The notes under the pieces: model-generated | Database searches by the model: none | The model's input: the letters and a program-made list of their open reading frames with translations, nothing else | What the model was told of the DNA's origin: nothing | Made by a program: the position numbers and the translations under genes | Shown: positions 57,350-64,000 of the stretch, in pieces | Layout: the number at the start of each line of letters is the position of its first letter | How positions within the stretch are numbered: the stretch's first letter is position 1 | Assembly: GCA_028023455.1 (NCBI GenBank) | Contig: JAQFVV010000013.1 | Span: forward strand, 15,636,258 to 15,700,257 | From: Epiperipatus broadwayi | Lineage: Eukaryota > Onychophora > Udeonychophora > Euonychophora > Peripatidae | Reading direction: 5' to 3' | DNA: 64,000 nt

Positions 57350-60150
57350 TATAACAAATAATATTATTAAAAAATCACAACCAAAGTTGCAAATAATAAG
57401 AATAGATTTAAAATTAGACTATGTTTTGATACAGAATAAGTTTAGAAACATTTTAAGATTTTCAACACATTTTGGAACTGACAGAAGAATCAGATCATAA
57501 GTTGTTCCTAATAAAACTGAGATAAAAAATGTTGAGATAAAAAAAAAATGAACTGGCAATAAATTAAAAGAGAATTAAAAAAAAATATGTTTGTCATATA
57601 TAGATTAACTGATTATGTTCAATTTAAATTTAAAAAATGAATTATTCAATGAAAATTTAAGAGGCGGCAATAAAAATCAGCAAATTATAAAAAAAATAAG
57701 AGAAAAAAATAGATTGCTAGTGAAATGAATAAAATAGTGAAGACAAGATATATATATTGTAGAAGATAGAAATACATTTAAGGCTTAAAAGCAATCAGTT
57801 GTAAAACATATGAAATTAGGAGAAAATGATTAGAAGGAAACTGAAAAAATAGAAGTATTATAATTATATAAAAAAGATGGGTAGGTCTAATATTACTAAG
57901 TAGAATAAAATAATTTGGATGGTAAAAATATGGTTATATGAACAAAATAATAATTGAAAATATAGTTAATTAACAAAATAAGTAATACTATTAAGATTAG
58001 AATGTGTATCTATGATTTATGATATAATAGAAATAATGTCTTAACTCATAAATAATCGAATATCATGTAGATAAAAATAAAATAGATTGCACAATAGTAA
58101 AGAACAAAGTTGTAAAAGTTTTGAGATGAAAACTAGCAAAGTATAGGAAAGTTAGATTCCGTTTCAATTATTATAAAGACATTACTTTTATCATATAAAG
58201 CAAGGGTCTCCAATCATTATTGGGAAAGAACTAAATAAATAATTTTCTAATGGTGGACCAAAGAAAAATAATTTTCTAATCTCTCTACCTACCCAAAAGA
58301 AATAAGTCTGGGATTCAAAATCCTAAAAAAAAAATTTAAAAACATATTTATTTACTAACTGTATTTATACATTATAATAAGCAAATTCAGAAAACATAAA
58401 TAAAAAAATTTAATGTGAAGTGCACCATGGAAATTCATAATTGGAAACTTTTTGCAAAAGTATTGCTTCAAATTTCAGTATATTCTTTAAACATCACTAC
58501 TATTTCATTATATATTGAACATTATTGGTCAGATAAAAGAAATAATTTAATGACCAGAATTCATAAAATACTTATCACTCTGCATCCAATTTGACTTTTT
58601 TTTTCAACATCAAGTGAGATTATTGAAGTTTAAATTTAAATAATTTCAATAAAAAATAAAACTCTTGGTTGTGATATAATGAAAATAAATGAATTGTAGT
58701 ATCATTCTTTTGAATTTAATATTTGAAGCGCACAAAATCAAAATGAAGCATACAGCTATTGGATAAAAAGATTTTATTATAGTAATTAGATAATTTATTT
58801 CCTAAACTATTATTGTTGAAATGACATTAATAATAAATAGTCCATATTGTTTCTTGCAATTATTTAGAATATTAAAGAAAAACAAAATGCTAATATGTAT
58901 TTCACAAATAAAACAGTTGATAGTTTTATTTATGATAATGATAAGTGATATAATTTTCATTAAAATTTTGAAACTAAAAAAAAAAAATAGGAAATAAAAT
59001 ATTGAAACTATTTATTATATATTTTTTCAAATTGTTATTTAATTTCTTCTCTGTTTATGTATATAAAACTTCCTTCAAAAAAAATAGACCAATTATAGAA
59101 ACTATTTATTATATATTTTTCAAATTAAATTTAATTCCAATTGCTATTTAATTTCTTCCTGTGTTTATGTAAGTAAAATTTCCTTTATAAGAAATGAACT
59201 AGTTAAAATCTTTTTAGAGCCATAGTTTAGAAATCACTGATATAAAAGCATTTCTCTTCATTTTATCTTTTTTTGATAAGAAAAATATAGAGGAAATGAT
59301 ATTAATATCTGCTTTATTAATTTTTAATAAATTTGATAATTTTCTTAGATAACTTTTTAAAAAAGTATAAATTGGAAAAAAACATTTATTTTTAAAAATC
59401 TGCATTTACTTCAGACATTGTAGGCATTAAAACGATGTTAAATCAAAAATGTCCTCTCCTGTTTTATTTTATACATTTAGTTAAGTTCTTAAAGGACAGT
59501 TGTTTAGATAAAAAAAAATTAATACTGGGGAAGAGAGATTCATCGCAACTGATTTACTAATGCTATAGCAATATTTTTGTATAATAAGAAAAAAATCTTA
59601 ATGTTTTGTAGGATTGACAGAACTTGTACAAAATTTGTAAAATAAATGCAAATGAAAGTAAAACAATGAAAATAGATCAAGAGAAGATTTAAAAAAAAAA
59701 AAAAACACATATTGGGGAGGAAGTTATAAAGCAAGTTAGTGCTCTTAAATATTTGGAAAGTAATTAAATGATGATCAAAATAGAAATACAGAATTAGAAT
59801 AGCAATACAGAATTAGAATGGAATTATAACAGCTAAAAAAAGGTTTTTACTGAAGGATAGAAGATTATTCAATGACCCATTAAAATTAAAAGTTTTAAAT
59901 TGAGCAAAAATATTGATAAATACAGAAATTAGGACAAAAGATTGGTTGCTAAATTTAGAGATGCAGATTTAGAAGAGAATGGAATAGATAGGTTGGAAAA
60001 ATCATTTAACAGTGAGAAAGTGTAGAAAATAATGAAAAGGAATGGTTTTTAAAAAAATTATGAAGCAAAACTGAATCATGCATTTTTTAGGTGAAGAAGT
60101 TATTAAAAATATAGTACAAATGACTGCAGAAATATGATTTAAAAAACTGA
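57350..60150 (+). pseudogene. Decayed LINE with endonuclease and C-terminal pieces, split by hAT
   Basis: At 57400-57520 the readings LDYVLIQNKFRN and, after a shift, SDHKLFLIKL match the end of an apurinic-type LINE endonuclease (the SDH box). From 57560 to 58200 no clear motif remains. After the hAT insertion, 59745-60010 reads ALKYLES, then EMQIxKRMExIGWKNHLTV, the C-terminal part of an endonuclease/RT LINE. Many stops are present. It may be the same family as the relic at 16.3-17.1 kb. Confidence 0.55.
58201..59239. mobile_element. Diverged hAT-like element (about 1.04 kb)
   Basis: The left end is CAAGGGTCTCCAA and the right end, reversed, is CAGTGATTTCTAAACTATGG, resembling hAT termini. 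Flanks ATATAAAG (58193-58200) and ATATAAAA (59240-59247) form a 7/8 match target duplication. A near duplication of AACTATTTATTATATATTTTT lies at 59005-59125. No transposase was recognised. It sits within the LINE relic. Confidence 0.6.
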
Positions 60151-60199
60151 TTAATTTAAAAAAAAAAAAAAAACTACTAGAAAAATAGAACTAGTGGCT

Positions 60200-62295
60200 T
60201 ACATGGATCTGCTTTCTGACAGATAACTAATGATGATGATATATCTTTTAGTGTGACCAGGTGAAAGCAAATGAGGTTTGAGCACCAATTTATTTTTCAT
60301 TTTCCTTAAAAAGGAAATGATCAGAAAGTTTTTACAAATCCCCCATTCTAATAACTGGATCAACTTCTAACAACAATAACTAAAGCTAAAATAAGTGGTA
60401 GTCATATTGTAAGATAGGCCATCAAATTAAGATCGCTATTCATTAGTAAATTATGGGGATGGGGAATAGAGTTGCTGGTAATATATATTTGCCTAAAATA
60501 GATGTGCATACAACTAAAGGGAAAATAATATATATTAACAATTTAATAAATTTGTATGATATAAAAATCTGAGATCTTTAAATTTAGCAATGATGACCAC
60601 ACCTAAAAATTTAATTTCCAAATGCTGTTTTGATCTGCAGATTCCAATTTCTAACATTTGGGAAATTCTAGAGAAATTTTAAAAATAGCATAAAATTAAA
60701 ATATAGGTCAGTAAGAAATTGATTTCTATTTTGTTTAATAAATGATACTTTAAATTCCTATCTGTAATACAATGAGTTTCAAAAAAAAATAGACCTGATT
60801 TGAAATCACTATATCTCTATAAGCCTGAACTGCCCATGAATGAAATTGTTATCATTTGAAAAGTTAGACCATAGAATTTCAAAGAATTAGTGCTAGATAC
60901 CCTTCCCAGTGCACACACCATCCATAGTTTCAATCATTCACAAGATGGCAATACTACAACACAAGGTATTTTACACCCTGCAATCAGCAAGACTAAATCT
61001 ACAATTATAATGAAGTATATGTGTCAAGTGCATTTTAGTATTGATCCACCAATGCCAACAAGCATTTGTCATTAGTACATACAATTTGAGGGAAAAGGTT
61101 GTTTATATAAGGAAGAGCATAGAGCAATCACATATTTCAGAGGAAAATATGAGAAAATTTTCAGTTTTCTGCTAAGCTGCACAAGTACACTTGTTATGGT
61201 AAAATTATTAGTAAAACTTAAATAATTCATTAAATGGTTTGTAATTTTTAGTGTATTTTTAACAGTTTGCTATCATGAAATATATTGCTTTGAAATTTAA
61301 GTCATCATTTTGAACCACTCTGTATAATTACATAACTATAGCAATTTAAGAATTACTATAAATAGGCAAATTACTTACAAATAAATTAAAAACAATTATC
61401 GTAACATATACATAATTAGAATTTACAATCTTATAATAAGTTTTAAAAAATGGCCAAGTAAAAGTTCTAGATAAATCTGTAATTGATAAAAATCATTCTA
61501 AAAAATAAAAAAACTAATAAATGATCATTGATTTCTATGTTGAAAAAAGATGTTACCAATATTTAGCAAAAAAAAAAAAAATTGACAGTGAAGCATAAAA
61601 AATACAATTTTAATTTCAACTTGTTTCATTTGTCAAAAAGCATCTTAACAAAAATATATGGAATTTTTTTTTTTTTAACTCAGAATAGCCCCAAAGGGTT
61701 ATCACCATACACTAAGAGTTTTTGCTTTGCTAAAACAAAACAAAAAACAATAAAAACTACATAATCATTTCAATGAAGGATCAATTGTACATAGAATATA
61801 AACACTAATTTTGTGTAATTTTAAATGACACAAATTACAGTAGTTTGTAAAAATTTGCATGCAAATCTTACCAATAAAATGTAAATCTAATAATTAATTT
61901 AAAACAATCTCGAAAATTTCAATTCTTTAAGGGAAATTGCTGTGCTTATCACAAAGATTACTTCAAATGATCTAACAAGAAACAATTGAATAATATGAAT
62001 TGAATTCTAAATAAAATTGAATGATTTATTGTTTGGGAGAGCTTATGAAATTTGAGTACTAAAATGGCAGCTGGCCCTGCAATTGATAATCCTTGAACTC
62101 CAGAATCTACTTACTAAATGCTATTTTAGAGAAATACCTATCATTAGAATGATTGGTCTCTTTTTCAAGCTATGGCCTTTCCTATTATTACCAATCAGTA
62201 GCAAGTCTCTTCAAAAAATATACTATCTACACACTTTACCCCCCCCCCACCATTATTTCACAATCTGATGTTCAACCCTCACCATAATTTAATGT
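60200..62295. other. AT-rich non-coding, nothing recognised
   Basis: Frames at 60890-61075, 61582-61764 and 62083-62268 show no motif. A C-run (about 62240-62250) is present. Confidence 0.45.
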
Positions 62296-62299
62296 TACC

Positions 62300-62400
62300 C
62301 TGCATGACTTAGTCCACTGGTAGAGTCAGATTCTGCAGCATAAAATCTCCCAATTTTGGTGCTTGAACTTCTTAACTCTAATGCAAGCAACATAAAAAAA
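62300..62400 (+). repeat. tRNA-derived SINE-like copy
   Basis: TTAGTCCACTGGTAGAGTCA (A-box-like) and the TTTTGGTGCTTGAACTTCTT tail resemble 19165-19290 in order and spacing. Confidence 0.45.
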
Positions 62401-62404
62401 ATAT

Positions 62405-63980
62405 CTTTAAATACTTTTCTTGCCATTTTGCACATTAAAGTATAATGCCATAAATAAATTTTAAGTAAAATAAGCTAAGCCAGTAATTACAGTTGGCCAA
62501 TAAATATTTTTCATGTCTTATTCAAACAAACTCATAAAATAGAAGAATATATCAATCAAATCCATGACAACATTCTGATTCCATGCCATATTATTTTATG
62601 GAAAATCAAACTATGTATGTATTTTTAATTTACTGTGCATTGAGGAACTTTAACTGTGCTCTACAGTATGTATAGCAGCCATTTGTTAACAAGTACAGCT
62701 ATTTGGAACTCCAAGATTTTAAGACAAGTACACAAACCAATCGGTGAATCACAAATAAGTTCACATATAGAATATTCTGGTACTTTCAGTTTATTTGATA
62801 TTTTGCAATGCTGTCTTGGTAACTTCTGTAAAAACTGTTCTTTCCGAAGTAACTGTAGCTCTCTGTTTCTATTCTCTGCCTTATCTTCCTAATGGGAACA
62901 ATCAACACTGCATCTCTTTAGAATATATTTGAAATAATTCTTATAAAGTAAACAGTGTCTACCATTACCATGTAAGCAGTGTCTACCATTACAATGAAAA
63001 CTATGCTCAAGATTATGACAAAACACTTTTAGGGTTCATTTATTTTATATATTCAATCCAACAAAGGTATAATTTTATAATAGTGGACTCTATAGTATAA
63101 TATTACTTCTAGCAAGTTGAAGAATATATTGATTGGTTTTATAATCTTGCTATTTTATTTTTAAAATTTTATAAAGCATCCTTAAATAAAATGATGTCAA
63201 AGTCTTCTGTATTGCACTTCAACATCTAAGTCTATCTTTCTCTTATAAAACTACCAATATATTTAAATTGGTTTACATTTTCAAGCATTCAATCTAGAAG
63301 TTACTGAGGATTTTTTCCATCACTGACTGATAAAATATATGAGTTTTTTGAACATTATTAAACCAGTCTTTATATTACATTCCATAAACTACAGCAATGG
63401 CAAATAGATGTTTTAGAAATGTTTTCATATGGATTCTATAAACTCTGTGGATGTACTTTTACCTAATGCACAGTGAAAGTACAGTATAATTTAATACAAA
63501 AAAAGGGAGAGTTGTATTAATTATAATTTTAAAATAATATTCACTCCATGTACTGCACAGTATAATGGTCACTTAGTATAGCAAGCATATACTCAATTGT
63601 TAAAAATAATTAAAGTTCTTTTAGATTTAAAATATTATTTTAAATTTGCATGTATGTGTGAGTATGGCCAGATAGATATATAAGCATCTTGTGTGGATAA
63701 ATAAAACTTGTAATATTTATTAAAATGAATTTTAATAAATAAATGAAATCCATGTAAGATGACTTAAAATAAAATAAAAAAAGATAGAAATAATTATATT
63801 TCCATTTTTGTTAGAAAAAAATTTGATCAGATTTACTGATAGCAAATGAATCAACCCACAGTAATCAAAAGGTAAGAAGTCTTCAATTTATTACTGTCTT
63901 TTAATTATTGATCAATTGCATACTTGTAACTAAAAAAAAATGATGAGAGAAAATATAAATGGGACATATTGGGGGGGGGA
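62405..63980. other. AT-rich non-coding, nothing recognised
   Basis: Apart from a 2-copy short duplication (CAGTGTCTACCATTAC, about 62952-62991) nothing stands out. The 78-residue frame at 62656-62892 has no recognisable motif. Confidence 0.45.
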
Positions 63981-63982
63981 GT

Positions 63983-64000
63983 ATTCATTCATTCATTCAT
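63983..64000. repeat. ATTC microsatellite, runs off right edge
   Basis: Four and a half ATTC units reach the window end, preceded by a G-run at about 63971-63979. Confidence 0.9.

Overview
The window is AT-rich (about 70-75 % A+T by eye, not counted) eukaryotic DNA, dense in transposon remnants. I find no intact host gene, no CRISPR array and no bacterial-style gene organisation. The repeats (gypsy-like LTR, RTE-like and other LINEs, a GIY-YIG Penelope-like element, hAT and pogo-like non-autonomous elements, tRNA-derived SINE-like copies, hammerhead-ribozyme repeats) and a CEP290-like coding remnant point to an animal, most likely an AT-rich invertebrate. I cannot name the species.

Layout. 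1-925: antisense LINE reverse transcriptase. 926-3464: a small gypsy-like LTR element with gag, zinc knuckle and protease, in which RT/integrase is missing and a coiled-coil segment resembling CEP290 sits before the 3' LTR. 4.0-10.5 kb: non-coding repeats, including a higher-order tandem repeat and a cluster of six small palindromes. 10.5 kb: first hammerhead element. 12.8-17.1 kb: foldback elements and a 108-bp satellite, split by a 5'-inverted RTE-like LINE, then a second LINE relic. 19-24.3 kb: a SINE-like copy, a 1-kb inverted element carrying a second hammerhead-like family, and the 3' part of a Penelope-like element. 25-29.4 kb: short tandem repeats and two hammerhead insertions. 30-44.8 kb: a hAT element, LTR-like repeats, a pogo-like remnant and a decayed LINE. 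45.1-50.3 kb: another hammerhead insertion, then a 2.2-kb LINE nested in an LTR-like repeat. 50.5-64 kb: a tRNA-like remnant, two more hAT elements (one inside a LINE relic), a long non-coding repeat, a SINE-like copy and a terminal microsatellite.

The main result is a set of repeats with type I hammerhead ribozymes (family R1 at 10.5, 27.6, 28.3-29.4 and 45.1 kb; family R2 at 21 kb). At least one R1 motif (28843-28901) has every core residue and fully paired helices. The insertions share a fixed 3' terminus, have 9-16 bp target duplications and variable 5' ends. Four of the five are internally inverted, and those four read across the monomer junction. This is what is expected if a multimeric or circular ribozyme RNA was reverse-transcribed at the target with 5' inversion. 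The window also holds a GIY-YIG Penelope-like relic, from a group known to be associated with hammerheads. The second notable result is the apparent capture of a spliced CEP290-like segment by an LTR retrotransposon.

All protein-coding stretches are broken relics. Similarity statements come from motif recognition, not from database searches.
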